The notes under the pieces: model-generated
The model's database searches: none
Seen by the model: the letters and a program-made list of their open reading frames with translations, nothing else
What the model was told of the DNA's origin: nothing
Translations under genes and position numbers: made by a program
Part shown: positions 42,441 through 51,605 of the stretch, in pieces
How positions within the stretch are numbered: position 1 is the stretch's first letter
Layout: every line of letters begins with the position of its first letter
Source of the DNA: Agilicoccus flavus
GTDB taxonomy: Bacteria > Actinomycetota > Actinomycetes > Actinomycetales > Dermatophilaceae
Direction: 5' to 3'
DNA: 64,000 nt
Assembly: GCF_014857905.1 (NCBI RefSeq)
Contig: NZ_JACYXE010000010.1
Coordinates: 124,001 to 188,000, forward strand

Positions 42441-43190
42441 GTGTTCGGTCTGGGCCAGGTTCACGCGCCTCCGGCGTGGTTGAGCGCGGCGGAGGCGGCG
42501 GAGTGGTTGGGCGTGTCCGGTCGGCGGGTACGGGCACTCCTCGCCGAGGGCGCCCTCGAGGGCCGCCCGGGGGCGGACGGTGCGTGGCAGGTGTCGCGCA
42601 TGTCGGTCGTCGCACGTGCGGAGCAGGAACCACGACCCGTTCGGCCCCTTGCGATGCGGGGCGCGCGCTTGCTCGCCGACGCGATCGCCCTCGGCCTGGG
42701 CGAGGAGCCGTCGGCCGCGTGGGGCGACGCGAGCTCCCGCGATCGGGGCCGGGCTTCCGCTCACCTGGAGCGGCTGGGGGTCGAGTCGGATCCGGTGAGG
42801 CTGGTGCGGGCCTGGACGCGGCATCGTCGGGTGACTCAGGGGCGTCGTCGTGTGTCGGTCCCGGCCGAAGTTCCGCTCATCGACCTGGCGGGGGTGCGCC
42901 TGTCCGGCGTCAGCCACCCGCTGTCCCGGCTGGAACCCGCAGGGGAGATCGAGATCCATGTGACGGGGGGCGAGGGTGTGCGCGCCGTCGAGCGGGCGAC
43001 ATGCGCGCCCCGTGCGGCGGCGGCGCTGGACGTGTGGGTGCACTGCAGTGACGACTGGTCGGTGGGCGACGTCGTCTTCGATCTGGTCGAGCACGACGGC
43101 GCGCGCGAGTCGGCCGACGCGAGCCGCCTGCTGAGGGTGGCGAGCCTCGGTCGCTCGGTGGGCGTGGACGCAGAGTCGACGACGCGGTGA
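42441..43190 (+). CDS. Excisionase/MerR-type helix-turn-helix protein, probable antitoxin
   Basis: A 249-residue protein, GTG 42441 chosen because gggagg lies eight bases before it. The N-terminal winged helix 'WLSAAEAAEWLGVSGRRVRA' with 'LLAEGALEGRPGADGAWQVS' matches excisionase/MerR-like DNA-binding domains. The remaining 190 residues contain a basic stretch ('VRAWTRHRRVTQGRRRVSV') and an acidic beta-rich C-terminal part of no known function. The next gene is the deleted remnant of an AbiEii-type nucleotidyltransferase, so this looks like the antitoxin or regulator half of a two-gene defence module. It is not related to the metabolic genes around it. Confidence 0.7.
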   Translation: MFGLGQVHAPPAWLSAAEAAEWLGVSGRRVRALLAEGALEGRPGADGAWQVSRMSVVARAEQEPRPVRPLAMRGARLLADAIALGLGEEPSAAWGDASSRDRGRASAHLERLGVESDPVRLVRAWTRHRRVTQGRRRVSVPAEVPLIDLAGVRLSGVSHPLSRLEPAGEIEIHVTGGEGVRAVERATCAPRAAAALDVWVHCSDDWSVGDVVFDLVEHDGARESADASRLLRVASLGRSVGVDAESTTR

Positions 43191-43200
43191 AGGGCTCCCG

Positions 43201-43616
43201 GTGATCACGGTCCGCGCCCCGATTCTCTCCGCCCGGCAAGAGGCGTTGTGGAGGGCCACGATCGCGTTCGGTACCCAGCTTCCCGCCGACGCCCGGACCG
43301 ACGCTCGGAGTCCATCACTCTGATGCTCCCGTCCGGGACAGGTGGGGTGATCCGCCGGCCGAGCCTCGTGGGCAGCATCGTCGCGAAGGCCGCGGCGCTG
43401 TCGCACCAGGGAGACTGCCCGGAGCGGCATCTGGATGATCTCGTCGTGTTGCTGCCCCTGCTGAAGCAACGCGACATCGAGGATGCGGAGTTCACCTCCC
43501 GGGATCGGGAACACCTGACCCTCGCCGCTCGCCCACTGAGTGACGAGCGTCGGCGTTGGAGCAGCACCGCGGTGATCGAGGCACTGCAGAAGCTGGACGT
43601 GGCGAGTCGCCGGTGA
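43201..43616 (+). pseudogene. AbiEii-type nucleotidyltransferase toxin with internal deletion
   Basis: GTG 43201, ten bases after the HTH gene, opens a 40-codon frame ('APILSARQEALWRATIAFGT') that looks like the first helix of AbiEii/AbiGii-type nucleotidyltransferases and ends at 43323. From about 43300 in another frame comes the C-terminal region ('GTGGVIRRPSLVGSIVAKAA', then 'CPERHLDDLVVLLPLLKQRD'), ending at 43616. The middle with the catalytic GG/DxD core is missing, so a deletion of several hundred bases also shifted the frame. The product cannot be active. Confidence 0.62.
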
Positions 43617-43649
43617 CACTCCCTCGCTCGGCCCGGCGTCCGGTGGCAC

Positions 43650-44900
43650 TCACCTCAGCTCGGCGACGAGGTCGGCGGCGCGGCGGGCGCCGCCCGCGAG
43701 GTGCAGCTCGGCCGCCAGCTCGTGGGCCCGGCGGCGCTGGGTCGAGTCGCCGAGGCACGCCTCGACCGCGCGCCGCAGCCGGGCCGGCGAGGGGCGGCCG
43801 CCGACGTCGAGGCCGGCGCCCGACCAGGCGACGCGGCGGGCGACCTCGGGCTTGTCCTGCGCGCCCGGGGTGAGCACGAGCGGCACGCCGTGGGCGAGCG
43901 CCGCGAGCACCGCGCCGTAGCCGCCGTTCGTGATCATGACGGCGGTGCGCGGCAGCAGGAGGTCGTGCGGCACCCAGCCGGGGGCGAGGACGTTCGGGGC
44001 GGCCGGTACGAGCGCGGGGTCGCCCGAGACGACGACCTGGGCCGGCGTCCCCGCGAGGGCCGCGACGGCCGCCCGCGGGAGGTCGAACCCCGCCGTCCCC
44101 AGCGTGCCCTGGGTGACGTGCACGATCGGCCGGCCGGGGTCGAGGTGGCGCAGCCAGGCGGGCTCCGCGGAGGCCGCGCGGGTGCCGGCGGCGGCGTCGC
44201 CGACGAGGTGCACGTGGGCGGGCAGGTCGGGGCGGTCGTACTCCAGGCTCGGCACGCCCTGACCCAACAGCAGGGCCGTCGAACACAAGGAGTCGAACCC
44301 GAGCTGCGTCGTGGGCGCGAGCCCGGCCCGGGCGCGCGCGGCGTTGATGAGCTCCCGGAACCGGCGGCCCACCGTGGCCCCGACGAGAGCGCGGAGGGCG
44401 GCGTCGCGGGCGCGACCGACGGGGCCGGCGCCCGGGCGCACGGGCAGCCCGCTCGGCGGGAGGTGCCGGCTCGTCAGGGGCAGCGGGGACAGCGAGAACG
44501 ACGCCCACGGCACGCCGGCCGCCTCGTGCAGGAACCCGCCGCCGACGCAGGTCACCTCGCTGACCACGACGTCGACCGGATCGAACTCGTGGAGGCGGAG
44601 CAGGTCGCGCAGCTGGCCGGGCCCGGTCCCGAAGAAGACCTGCTCGAAGCTGCCGAACATCGCCGCGAGGCTCGCGTCGGTCCGCATCGTGGGGAACGTC
44701 GCGGCGAGGTCGGTGTCGTCGAAGTCGCCGGCCTCGCGCCACGGCAGCCACGTCGCGCCCACGGCCTCGGCGCGGTCGCGGAACCGCGCCCCGGTGTAGT
44801 ACGTCACGCGATGGCCGTCGCGGACGAGCTCGCGGGCCAGGCCCAGCAGCGGGGGCTGGTGTCCGGCGAAGGGCGTCGTCGTGAGCAGGAGGTGGCTCAC
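43650..44900 (-). CDS. Macrolide-type (MGT family) glycosyltransferase
   Basis: A 416-residue GT-B glycosyltransferase of family 1. The start is GTG 44900, overlapping the ketopantoate-reductase stop (GTGA). The acceptor half begins 'SHLLLTTTPFAGHQPPLLGL' with the usual glycine-histidine start loop; the donor half has 'HVTQGTLGTAGFDLPRAAVA', 'VLAPGWVPHDLLLPRTAVMI' and 'TNGGYGAVLAALAHGVPLVL', that is, the HxGxNS-like nucleotide-sugar site in variant form (TNGGYG), then 'GAQDKPEVARRVAWSGAG'. It adds a sugar to a small hydrophobic acceptor, often as detoxification. Acceptor and donor are unknown. Confidence 0.88.
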   Translation of the reverse strand: MSHLLLTTTPFAGHQPPLLGLARELVRDGHRVTYYTGARFRDRAEAVGATWLPWREAGDFDDTDLAATFPTMRTDASLAAMFGSFEQVFFGTGPGQLRDLLRLHEFDPVDVVVSEVTCVGGGFLHEAAGVPWASFSLSPLPLTSRHLPPSGLPVRPGAGPVGRARDAALRALVGATVGRRFRELINAARARAGLAPTTQLGFDSLCSTALLLGQGVPSLEYDRPDLPAHVHLVGDAAAGTRAASAEPAWLRHLDPGRPIVHVTQGTLGTAGFDLPRAAVAALAGTPAQVVVSGDPALVPAAPNVLAPGWVPHDLLLPRTAVMITNGGYGAVLAALAHGVPLVLTPGAQDKPEVARRVAWSGAGLDVGGRPSPARLRRAVEACLGDSTQRRRAHELAAELHLAGGARRAADLVAELR

Positions 44901-45838
44901 GACGACGGCTCCCCGCCGCGCCGCTCGAACGCCTTCACCAGCGCGAGGAGCGCGCGGTTGACCGGCGTCGGCACCCCCAGCTCCGCGCCGCGCCGCGCGA
45001 CGTACCCGTTGAGGTGGTCGATCTCGCTCGGGCGCCGGCGGGCGAGATCCTGTGCGGTGGAGGAGCGCTGGCCGGCCATGCTGTGCGCGAGCGACGCGAC
45101 GTCCTCGAACAGGCTGCCGGGCACCTCGACGCCGTCGGCGGCGGCCACGGCCCGGCACTCGGCGACCGCGTCGGCGACGACCTCCGGCATCCCGTCGACC
45201 TCGGCGAGCCAGCCGTACGGGCGGTCGGTGACGGCGGACAGGGCGTTCCAGCCGCAGTTGGCGGCCAGCTTGGCCCAGAGCGCGACGCGCACGTCGGGGA
45301 CGAGGTGGAGCGGTATCCCGGCGGGCGCGAACTCCTCGCGGAGACGGGTCGCCGCCACGCCGGTCTCGACGACGAGCTCGCCGCGGCCGTGGTGGCGCAC
45401 GTGCCCCGGCCCGGCCATCTCGGTCGCCACGTAGACCACAGCCGGGAGGACGGGCCGCCCCAGCACCGCCGCGATCCGGTCGGCGTTGTCGAGACCGTTC
45501 TGCAGGCTGAGCACGATCGGTCCGCCCTCGGGCCGATCGGTGCCGGGACCGGCGTCGGGGCGGGGCAGGTGCGGCGCGAGGGCGTTCGCGGCCTCGTGGG
45601 AGTCGGACGACTTCACGCACACGAGGACGACGTCGGCGCCCGCCGCCGCGGCGGGGTCGGTGGACGCGGCCACGGGCACGACCTCGTCGAAGGCCGCGGT
45701 CTCGATGCGCAGACCCCGCGCGTTCACGGCGTCGACGTGCACGCCCCGTCCGACGAGGACGACCTCGTGGCCGCCGCGCGCCAGCATGCCTCCGAAGTAG
45801 CACCCCACGGCTCCGGCTCCCAGGACGACGACACGCAT
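44897..45838 (-). CDS. Ketopantoate reductase family protein (PanE/ApbA-like)
   Basis: A 313-residue NAD(P)-binding protein from ATG 45838, six bases after ggagg. The Rossmann start is 'MRVVVLGAGAVGCYFGGMLA', followed by 'EVVLVGRGVHVDAVNARGLR' and the typical 'VVLVCVKSSDSHEAANALAP' and 'SLQNGLDNADRIAAVLGRPV'. The C-terminal helical domain carries the catalytic Lys in 'ALWAKLAANCGWNALSAVTD'. It could be the pantothenate enzyme or one of many paralogues that reduce other 2-oxo acids. It forms a two-gene operon with the glycosyltransferase and diverges from the CoA-transferase gene across a region holding a 62-bp inverted-end element. Confidence 0.88.
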   Translation of the reverse strand: MRVVVLGAGAVGCYFGGMLARGGHEVVLVGRGVHVDAVNARGLRIETAAFDEVVPVAASTDPAAAAGADVVLVCVKSSDSHEAANALAPHLPRPDAGPGTDRPEGGPIVLSLQNGLDNADRIAAVLGRPVLPAVVYVATEMAGPGHVRHHGRGELVVETGVAATRLREEFAPAGIPLHLVPDVRVALWAKLAANCGWNALSAVTDRPYGWLAEVDGMPEVVADAVAECRAVAAADGVEVPGSLFEDVASLAHSMAGQRSSTAQDLARRRPSEIDHLNGYVARRGAELGVPTPVNRALLALVKAFERRGGEPSS

Positions 45839-45935
45839 CTCGAACCTCCACGTCCGGGCTCCTGCGTCGTCGCCGGTCGACGGCGATGCCATGGGCCGAG
45901 GCTAGCGCTCGCGGCCCCGCCGCCGCGGTCCGGAC

Positions 45936-45997
45936 CGTGAGACGTCGAGAAGTGCCGTGCCCGGTCCGTGACGAGCGGTCGGTCCTGCCGTCTCACG
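45936..45997. repeat. 62-bp element with inverted ends (copy 2)
   Basis: It starts CGTGAGACG and ends CGTCTCACG, a perfect 9-bp inverted repeat, with exactly the length of the element at 1482-1543. The interior is only partly alike. It lies in the divergent promoter region between the reductase and CoA-transferase genes, 62 bp before the latter's ATG. Confidence 0.55.
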
Positions 45998-46059
45998 CGG
46001 CGGATGGCGTGGGTCGATCTGAGAGGGTGGGGGTCACCCTCTTCGCGAAAGGACGCACC

Positions 46060-47223
46060 ATGACCGCGCCCCTGCAGGACATCGTCGTCATCGACCTCTC
46101 CCGTGCTCTCGCCGGCCCGCAGGCGGGCATGATGCTGGGCGACATGGGCGCCCGCGTCATCAAGGTCGAGACGCCGGGCACCGGCGACGACACGCGCGGC
46201 TGGGGGCCGCCGTTCGTGGGGCCCGACGGCGACGTGTCGACCTACTTCCTGTGCTGCAACCGCAACAAGGAGTCGATCGCGCTGGATCTGAAGTCGGAGG
46301 ACGGCAAGCGCACGCTGGAACGGCTCGTCGAGCGCGCCGACGTCCTCATCGAGAACTTCCGCCCCGGTGTGCTGTCCCGGCTCGGCTTCTCCGAGGAGCG
46401 CCTGCACGAGCTCAACCCGCGCCTCGTCGTCGCCGCCATCAGCGGCTTCGGTCACGACGGCCCCGAGGGCGGGCGCGCCGGCTACGACCAGATCGCGCAG
46501 GGCGAGGCGGGTCTCATGAGCCTGACCGGGCCCGACCCCGAGCACCCGACACGCGTCGGCGTGCCGATCGGCGACCTTCTCGCCGGGATGAACGCCGCCT
46601 TCGGCATCGTCTCGGCGCTGCACGAGCGCGAGCGCACGGGCCGCGGCCGCGTCGTCCGCACGAGTCTGCTCGCCTCCGTCGTCGGGGTCCACGCGTTCCA
46701 CGGCACCGGGTACACGGTCGCCGGCAAGGTCGGGCACGCCCAGGGCAACCACCACCCGTCCATCGCCCCGTACGGGCTGTTCGAGGCCCGCGACGGGATG
46801 GTGCAGATCGCCGTCGGCAGCGAGAAGCAGTGGGCCACGTTCTGCTCGACGTTCGGGCTCGACGTCGCCGCCGACGGGATGGCGACGAACAGCCAGCGCG
46901 TCGCCAACCGGGAGAAGACGATCGCCGCGGTCAACGCCGTGTTCGCTGAGTACGCGGCGGAGGACCTGCTCGCGAAGCTGGCGGACGCGGGCATCCCCAG
47001 CGGCAAGGTGCGCACCCTCGACGACGTGTACACGTGGGACCAGACCCGCAGCCAGGGCCTGCTCATCGACGTCGAGCACGACGTCCTCGGGACCATCGAG
47101 CTGCCCGGGCCGGCCATCCGCTTCGACGACAACGCCCACGCCGGGGGCCGCGAGCGGCACACGGCCCCGCCCTCGCTCGACCAGCACGGCGACGCCATCC
47201 GCGCCTGGCTCGACAAGGAGTAG
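46060..47223 (+). CDS. CaiB/BaiF-type (family III) CoA-transferase
   Basis: A 387-residue CoA-transferase from ATG 46060 (gaaagga upstream). The signature start 'DIVVIDLSRALAGPQAGMML' and 'GDMGARVIKVETPGTGDDTR' is followed by 'YFLCCNRNKESIALDLKSED' and 'VLIENFRPGVLSRLGF'. The catalytic Asp is in 'GRAGYDQIAQGEAGLMSLTG'. The C-terminal domain has 'GIPSGKVRTLDDVYTWDQT'. The family moves CoA between organic acids such as succinate, carnitine or oxalate (formyl-CoA). In this island it might activate the acid left after ring cleavage (malonate or malonamate), but the substrate is not visible in the sequence. Confidence 0.9.
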   Translation: MTAPLQDIVVIDLSRALAGPQAGMMLGDMGARVIKVETPGTGDDTRGWGPPFVGPDGDVSTYFLCCNRNKESIALDLKSEDGKRTLERLVERADVLIENFRPGVLSRLGFSEERLHELNPRLVVAAISGFGHDGPEGGRAGYDQIAQGEAGLMSLTGPDPEHPTRVGVPIGDLLAGMNAAFGIVSALHERERTGRGRVVRTSLLASVVGVHAFHGTGYTVAGKVGHAQGNHHPSIAPYGLFEARDGMVQIAVGSEKQWATFCSTFGLDVAADGMATNSQRVANREKTIAAVNAVFAEYAAEDLLAKLADAGIPSGKVRTLDDVYTWDQTRSQGLLIDVEHDVLGTIELPGPAIRFDDNAHAGGRERHTAPPSLDQHGDAIRAWLDKE

Positions 47224-47232
47224 TCGCCGGCC

Positions 47233-47313
47233 GATCGTGCCGACTCGTGATGCGCTCGGCCTCGACCGTGTCGTCAGAACACGACAAGGCGGCGGGCGTT
47301 CGTCGGCACGATC
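47233..47313. repeat. 81-bp inverted repeat between CoA-transferase and carbamate kinase genes
   Basis: gatcgtgccgac (47233-47244) is the exact reverse complement of gtcggcacgatc (47302-47313). A nested tgtcgt/acgaca hairpin lies in the middle. It could be a terminator for the CoA-transferase gene, an operator, or a small mobile element. A TAGGGT hexamer (47343-47348) follows about 100 bases before the kinase start. Confidence 0.55.
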
Positions 47314-47449
47314 TGACACGTCGGCGCGAGGGTGCGGCTGGCTAGGGTCGGCGGAGAAGGCCCGGGGTCGACGTGGCCGGTCCGCGCCGTCGCGCGACCG
47401 ACACCGGCGATCCCCGGCCGCCCCGGATGTCGGCGGAGGGAGGCCGGAC

Positions 47450-48421
47450 GTGCGCGTGCTCGTGGCTCTCGGCGGGAACGCCATGACCGCCCCGGACGGC
47501 CGGGCCCGCCCGGAGGATCAACAGCGCGCCATCGGCGTGGCGATGGAGGCGGTGGCCGACCTCGTCGCGGTCGGCCACGACGTCGTCCTCACCCACGGCA
47601 ACGGGCCTCAGGTCGGCAATCTCCTCGTCAAGAACGAGATGGCGGCGGCGACCGTGCCGCCCGTGCCCCTCGACTGGTGCGGCGCACAGACGCAGGGGAC
47701 GATCGGGTTCACCATGGTCGGTGCGCTCGAGGCGGCCCTGCGCGACCGCGGCCTGAGCCGCCCCGTCGCCGCCGTCGTCACCCGCACCCGAGTGGACGGC
47801 GACGATCCCGGTTTCTCCCGTCCGACCAAGCCCGTCGGGCGCCACCTGTCGGCGCAGGACGCCCGGCCCCTCGTCGCGCACGGCCAGGTCTGGCAGGACC
47901 GCGGCGAGCGCGGGTGGCGACGCGTCGTGGCCTCGCCCGAACCGCGCGAGATCCTCGACGCCCACACGGTCGTCACCCTGCTCGCCGCCGGGTACCTCGT
48001 CGTCGCCGCGGGCGGCGGCGGCATCCCCGTCGTACTCGACGAGGACGGCCGGGCCCGGGGCGTCGAGGCGGTCATCGACAAGGACCTCACCGCGGCGCTG
48101 CTCGCCCGCACCGTCGGCGCCGACGTCCTGCTCGTCGCGACCGACGTCGAGAACGCGATCGTCGGGTACGGGACGCCCGACCCGCGCCCGCTGGGGCGCA
48201 TCCGGGTCGCCGAGCTCGAGAGCCTCGCGCGGGCGGGCCACTTCGCCTCCGGTTCGATGGGCCCCAAGGTCGAGGCGGCGCTGCGTTTCGCCCGGGCGGG
48301 CGGGCGCAGCGTCATCACCTCCCTCGAGAGGATCGTCCCCGCCGTGCAGGGCGGCGCCGGCACCGTCGTCGAGCCCGACGAGCCCGACGAGCGCTCCGGC
48401 CGCGGCCCCGAACCCGGGTAG
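47450..48421 (+). CDS. arcC: Carbamate kinase
   Basis: A 323-residue amino-acid-kinase-fold enzyme from GTG 47450, with ggcggaggg upstream. It starts '[20 protein letters not shown]' and has '[20 protein letters not shown]', '[20 protein letters not shown]', the PTKPVG motif in '[20 protein letters not shown]', '[17 protein letters not shown]', '[20 protein letters not shown]' and '[20 protein letters not shown]', all standard for carbamate kinases. It makes ATP from carbamoyl phosphate in catabolic routes. No arginine-deiminase genes are near; the only source of carbamoyl phosphate in the window is the AllFGH-like set at 25215-29570. The ring-opening amidohydrolase follows 70 bp later on the same strand. 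Confidence 0.94.
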   Translation: MRVLVALGGNAMTAPDGRARPEDQQRAIGVAMEAVADLVAVGHDVVLTHGNGPQVGNLLVKNEMAAATVPPVPLDWCGAQTQGTIGFTMVGALEAALRDRGLSRPVAAVVTRTRVDGDDPGFSRPTKPVGRHLSAQDARPLVAHGQVWQDRGERGWRRVVASPEPREILDAHTVVTLLAAGYLVVAAGGGGIPVVLDEDGRARGVEAVIDKDLTAALLARTVGADVLLVATDVENAIVGYGTPDPRPLGRIRVAELESLARAGHFASGSMGPKVEAALRFARAGGRSVITSLERIVPAVQGGAGTVVEPDEPDERSGRGPEPG

Positions 48422-48491
48422 GCGTCACCGTGAGACCACCCGCCGACCCGCCCCGAGAACCGACCGCACCACCGCAGACCAGGAGGAACAC

Positions 48492-49628
48492 ATGCCCGAT
48501 CCCATCGAGGTCCGCAAGGTCCCGATCCACTCCGTCGCCGACGCCTCGGAGCTGACGGCGCTCATCGACGACGGCGTCCTGGAGGCCGACCGCGTCGTCG
48601 CCATCATCGGCAAGACCGAGGGCAACGGCGGCGTCAACGACTACACGCGGATCATCGCGGACCGCGCCTTCCGCGAGGCCCTCGTCGCCGCCGGCGCCGA
48701 CGCCGACCGGGTCATGCGGATCCCCATCGTGTGGTCCGGCGGAACCGACGGCGTCATCAGCCCGCACGCGACGATCTTCGCGACCCTCGACCCCGCGAAG
48801 GCGGAGCCGAGCGACGACCTGCGCCTCACCGTCGGGTTCGCGATGAGCGAGCCGATCCTGCCCGAGGAGATCGGCTACACCGGCATGATCCGCAAGGTCG
48901 CTGACGCGGTGACGGCCGCGATGGCCGAGGCGGGCATCACCGATCCGAAGGACGTCCACTACGTCCAGACGAAGACCCCGCTGCTGACGATCCACACGAT
49001 CCGCGACGCGAAGTCCCGCGGGCAGCAGGTCTGGACCGAGCACACGCACGAGTCGATGGACCTCTCGAACGGCACGACGGGGCTCGGCATCGCCGTCGCC
49101 CTCGGCGAGATCGAGATGCCGACCGACGCGGACGTCATGCACAACCGCGACCTCTACTCCGCGGTGGCCTCGTGCTCCTCGGGCGTCGAGCTCGACCGGG
49201 CGCAGGTCGTCGTCGTCGGCAACACCCGCGGCATCGGCGGCCGCTACCGCATCGGGCACTCGGTCATGAAGGACGCCCTCGACACCGACGGTCTCTGGGA
49301 GGCGATCGCCGACGCCGGCCTCGAGCTGCCGGAGCGGCCGCAGCGCGACGACCTCGCCGGGCGCCTCGTCAACCTCTTCCTCAAGTGCGAGGTGAGTCAG
49401 GACGGCCAGGTCCGCGGCCGCCGCAACGCGATGCTCGACGACTCCGACGTGCACTGGCACCGGCAGATCAAGAGCTGCGTCGGTGGCGTCACCGCCTCGG
49501 TCACGGGCGACCCCGCGGTGTTCGTCTCCGTGTCGGCCGCCCACCAGGGGCCCGACGGCGGCGGCCCGGTCGCCGCGATCGTCGATCTCGGCGAGGGCGA
49601 GCCGACGGGGTACCGCTACTCCGGCTGA
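48492..49628 (+). CDS. Ring-opening amidohydrolase (cyanuric acid hydrolase/barbiturase family)
   Basis: A 378-residue enzyme of the AtzD/TrzD/Bar family, start ATG 48492 after a strong aggagga. The fold has three repeated domains, each contributing a Ser-Lys pair. Visible are Lys41 in '[16 protein letters not shown]', Ser82 in '[19 protein letters not shown]', Lys161 in '[20 protein letters not shown]', Ser229/230 in '[18 protein letters not shown]', Lys298 in '[18 protein letters not shown]', and Ser346/348 in '[18 protein letters not shown]'. Known members open cyanuric acid or barbituric acid. Barbiturase is favoured by the uracil-type permease and hydroxylase in the same island, but the two cannot be separated for certain by eye. 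Confidence 0.88.
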   Translation: MPDPIEVRKVPIHSVADASELTALIDDGVLEADRVVAIIGKTEGNGGVNDYTRIIADRAFREALVAAGADADRVMRIPIVWSGGTDGVISPHATIFATLDPAKAEPSDDLRLTVGFAMSEPILPEEIGYTGMIRKVADAVTAAMAEAGITDPKDVHYVQTKTPLLTIHTIRDAKSRGQQVWTEHTHESMDLSNGTTGLGIAVALGEIEMPTDADVMHNRDLYSAVASCSSGVELDRAQVVVVGNTRGIGGRYRIGHSVMKDALDTDGLWEAIADAGLELPERPQRDDLAGRLVNLFLKCEVSQDGQVRGRRNAMLDDSDVHWHRQIKSCVGGVTASVTGDPAVFVSVSAAHQGPDGGGPVAAIVDLGEGEPTGYRYSG

Positions 49629-49678
49629 CGCCGGCGTCCCGGCCGGCCCCGGTCGAGCCACCGCCGGCGATCCACTCC

Positions 49679-49712
49679 GGCCCGCGCCGGGCCTCAGCGC
49701 CCGGCGCGGGCC
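49679..49712. terminator. Bidirectional terminator between convergent genes
   Basis: A perfect 14-bp stem (ggcccgcgccgggc / gcccggcgcgggcc) with a 6-base loop, 50 bp after the ring-opening amidohydrolase. It overlaps the last codons of the lipoprotein gene on the other strand, whose C-terminus (RGAARAGR) is encoded by one arm. Confidence 0.75.
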
Positions 49713-50689
49713 GCGCCGCGCACGGCGGCGGCCAGGACGTCGGGCTGCGGCGTCGTGTCGACGGCGTAGGAGGACACCAGGACCACGGAGCTGCCCACCT
49801 TGAGCACGGCGACGTCCTGCACGAGGGTCGCGGTGGGGGCGGCTGACGTCGCCGACCCGGTGGCCGTCGGGGGTGCCGGGGTCGCGGGGGTGGTCGCGCT
49901 CCCCGTGGCGGTCGGGGTCGCGGTCGGCAGCGGCAGGACCGCGCTCTGCCGCCACGCGGCGACGCTGCGCCCGGCTCCGGTCGCCGTGATCGGGCGCACC
50001 GTGAACGTCTGCGCCCCCTGCCGGTAGCTCGAGCACGCCGGCAGGGCGGCGCGGAGGCGGGCCACGACGTCGCGGGCGGTGTGCCCCGAGTACACCCGCA
50101 CGTGCTGTTCGAGGAACGGCCCGGACGCCGCGCGTTGCCAGCGGCGCTGCGCGGCGTCGAGCGGGGAGGCGGGCTCGAGGTCGACCCCGCAGACGGTCAT
50201 GCGGTATCCGCCGGTCTCGCGCGGCTCCGCGTCCGCCCACCCGGCCGGCAGGGCCGACGTCGGCAGGACGAGCCGCATCGCCGTCCCGTTGCCGCCCGGG
50301 AGGGTCGACACGTTGCTCGGCGCCGCGGTCCCGGTGGGAGGAGGGGTGCTCGCCGCACTCGTCGGGCCCGTGGTCGCGCCGGACGGATCGGCGGACGGGT
50401 CGGTCATCGAGCCCGTCGGGGCCGGTGCCGCCGGCACGGTGACCGTCGCCGGAGCGGGGGCGGGCGCGAGCAGGGAGCAGCCGGTCAGGCCCGAAACGAC
50501 CGCGAGGGCGCCGGCGATCGCCATCGTCGCTCGGCGCGCGCGGACGGGGCGGTTCGAGGCGATCGGGGCGAGGTCGGGATGCGCGCCGCCGCGGTGCAGT
50601 ACGCCGGCGTCCCCCGCGGCGCGCCCCCGCGCGCCGACCACCGGATCGTTCCCCCCTGCACCGCCGCGACGTCGTCGTGACGAGGTCAT
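49694..50689 (-). CDS. Putative secreted lipoprotein, PknH-sensor-like domain
   Basis: A 331-residue protein from ATG 50689; TACCCT seven bases upstream suggests a leaderless mRNA. Alternatively it starts at the internal Met about 55 codons later, giving a classical lipoprotein signal: '[20 protein letters not shown]' has the lipobox LTGC. A Pro/Thr/Ser-rich linker follows, then a globular part with '[20 protein letters not shown]', a Cys pair ('TVCGVDLEP' and 'LPACSSYRQ'), and '[13 protein letters not shown]'. The layout resembles extracellular sensor domains of mycobacterial PknH-type proteins. The function is unknown; it is probably attached to the outer face of the membrane. The long N-terminal extension, if translated, would be unusual. 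Confidence 0.7.
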   Translation of the reverse strand: MTSSRRRRGGAGGNDPVVGARGRAAGDAGVLHRGGAHPDLAPIASNRPVRARRATMAIAGALAVVSGLTGCSLLAPAPAPATVTVPAAPAPTGSMTDPSADPSGATTGPTSAASTPPPTGTAAPSNVSTLPGGNGTAMRLVLPTSALPAGWADAEPRETGGYRMTVCGVDLEPASPLDAAQRRWQRAASGPFLEQHVRVYSGHTARDVVARLRAALPACSSYRQGAQTFTVRPITATGAGRSVAAWRQSAVLPLPTATPTATGSATTPATPAPPTATGSATSAAPTATLVQDVAVLKVGSSVVLVSSYAVDTTPQPDVLAAAVRGAARAGR

Positions 50690-50756
50690 GGTCTCCAGGG
50701 TAGAGGGCCCGCGGCGCGCCGCCGCGGCGGTCGGCCGGTGTGCCATGATCTGGCGC

Positions 50757-51605
50757 ATGGCGGCACGCGTACTCGACGGCAAGGCCACGGCGGCGACGAT
50801 CTTCGACGAACTGGCCGCGCGGGTCGCGGTCCTCGCCGAACAGGGCGTCGTCCCGGGGCTCGGGACCATCCTCGTCGGCGACGACCCGGGCAGCGCCTGG
50901 TACGTCGGCGCCAAGCACCGCGACTGCGCCCGGATCGGGATCCGCGGCTTCCGCCACGACCTGCCCGCCGACGCGACCCAGGCCGAGGTCGAGGCCGTCG
51001 TCGACGCCCTCAACAACGACCCCGACTGCACGGGGTTCATCGTCCAGCAGCCCACCGGGCTCGACGAGTTCGCGCTCCTGTCGCGCGTCGCCCCCGCCAA
51101 GGACGTCGACGGCCTGCACCCTTACAACCTCGGATGCCTCGCTCTGGGCCGGGAGGCCCCCCGCCCCTGCACGCCCGTCGGCATCGTCGAGCTCCTGCGC
51201 CGCCACGACGTCCCGCTCTCCGGGGCGCACGTCGTCGTCATCGGCCGCGGCCTCACGGTCGGCCGGTCGCTGGGCCTGCTCATGGCGGGCCGGGGCATCG
51301 ACGCGACGGTCACCCTGTGCCACACCCGCACGGCCGACCTCGCCGCCGAGACGCGGCGGGCCGACATCGTCGTCGCGGCGGCGGGGGTGCCGAACCTCGT
51401 GACGGCCGACATGATCCGGCCGGGCGCCGCGGTCCTCGACGTGGGCGTGTCGCGGGTCGACGGCGCCATCGCGGGCGACGTCGCGCCGGACGTCGCCGAG
51501 GTGGCCGGGTGGGTGGCCCCGAACCCCGGCGGCGTCGGGCCGATGACCCGCGCCATGCTCCTGTCGAACGTCGTGTCGATCGCCGAGCGGTTCGCCAACC
51601 CGTGA
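50757..51605 (+). CDS. folD: Bifunctional methylene-THF dehydrogenase/methenyl-THF cyclohydrolase
   Basis: A 282-residue folate enzyme supplying 10-formyl-THF for PurN and PurH. ATG 50757 lies seven bases after a CATGAT hexamer, so the transcript may be leaderless. The family marks are '[20 protein letters not shown]', the catalytic Lys region with '[16 protein letters not shown]' (Y..K), '[20 protein letters not shown]', '[20 protein letters not shown]', '[20 protein letters not shown]' (NADP site) and '[20 protein letters not shown]'. Normal length. It overlaps the DUF3017 gene by a GTGA. Confidence 0.95.
   Translation: MAARVLDGKATAATIFDELAARVAVLAEQGVVPGLGTILVGDDPGSAWYVGAKHRDCARIGIRGFRHDLPADATQAEVEAVVDALNNDPDCTGFIVQQPTGLDEFALLSRVAPAKDVDGLHPYNLGCLALGREAPRPCTPVGIVELLRRHDVPLSGAHVVVIGRGLTVGRSLGLLMAGRGIDATVTLCHTRTADLAAETRRADIVVAAAGVPNLVTADMIRPGAAVLDVGVSRVDGAIAGDVAPDVAEVAGWVAPNPGGVGPMTRAMLLSNVVSIAERFANP

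Noticed and set aside
47450-48421. Carbamate kinase as part of an arginine deiminase pathway
   Set aside because: No arcA, arcB or arcD genes are adjacent; its neighbours are a CoA-transferase and a ring-opening amidohydrolase.
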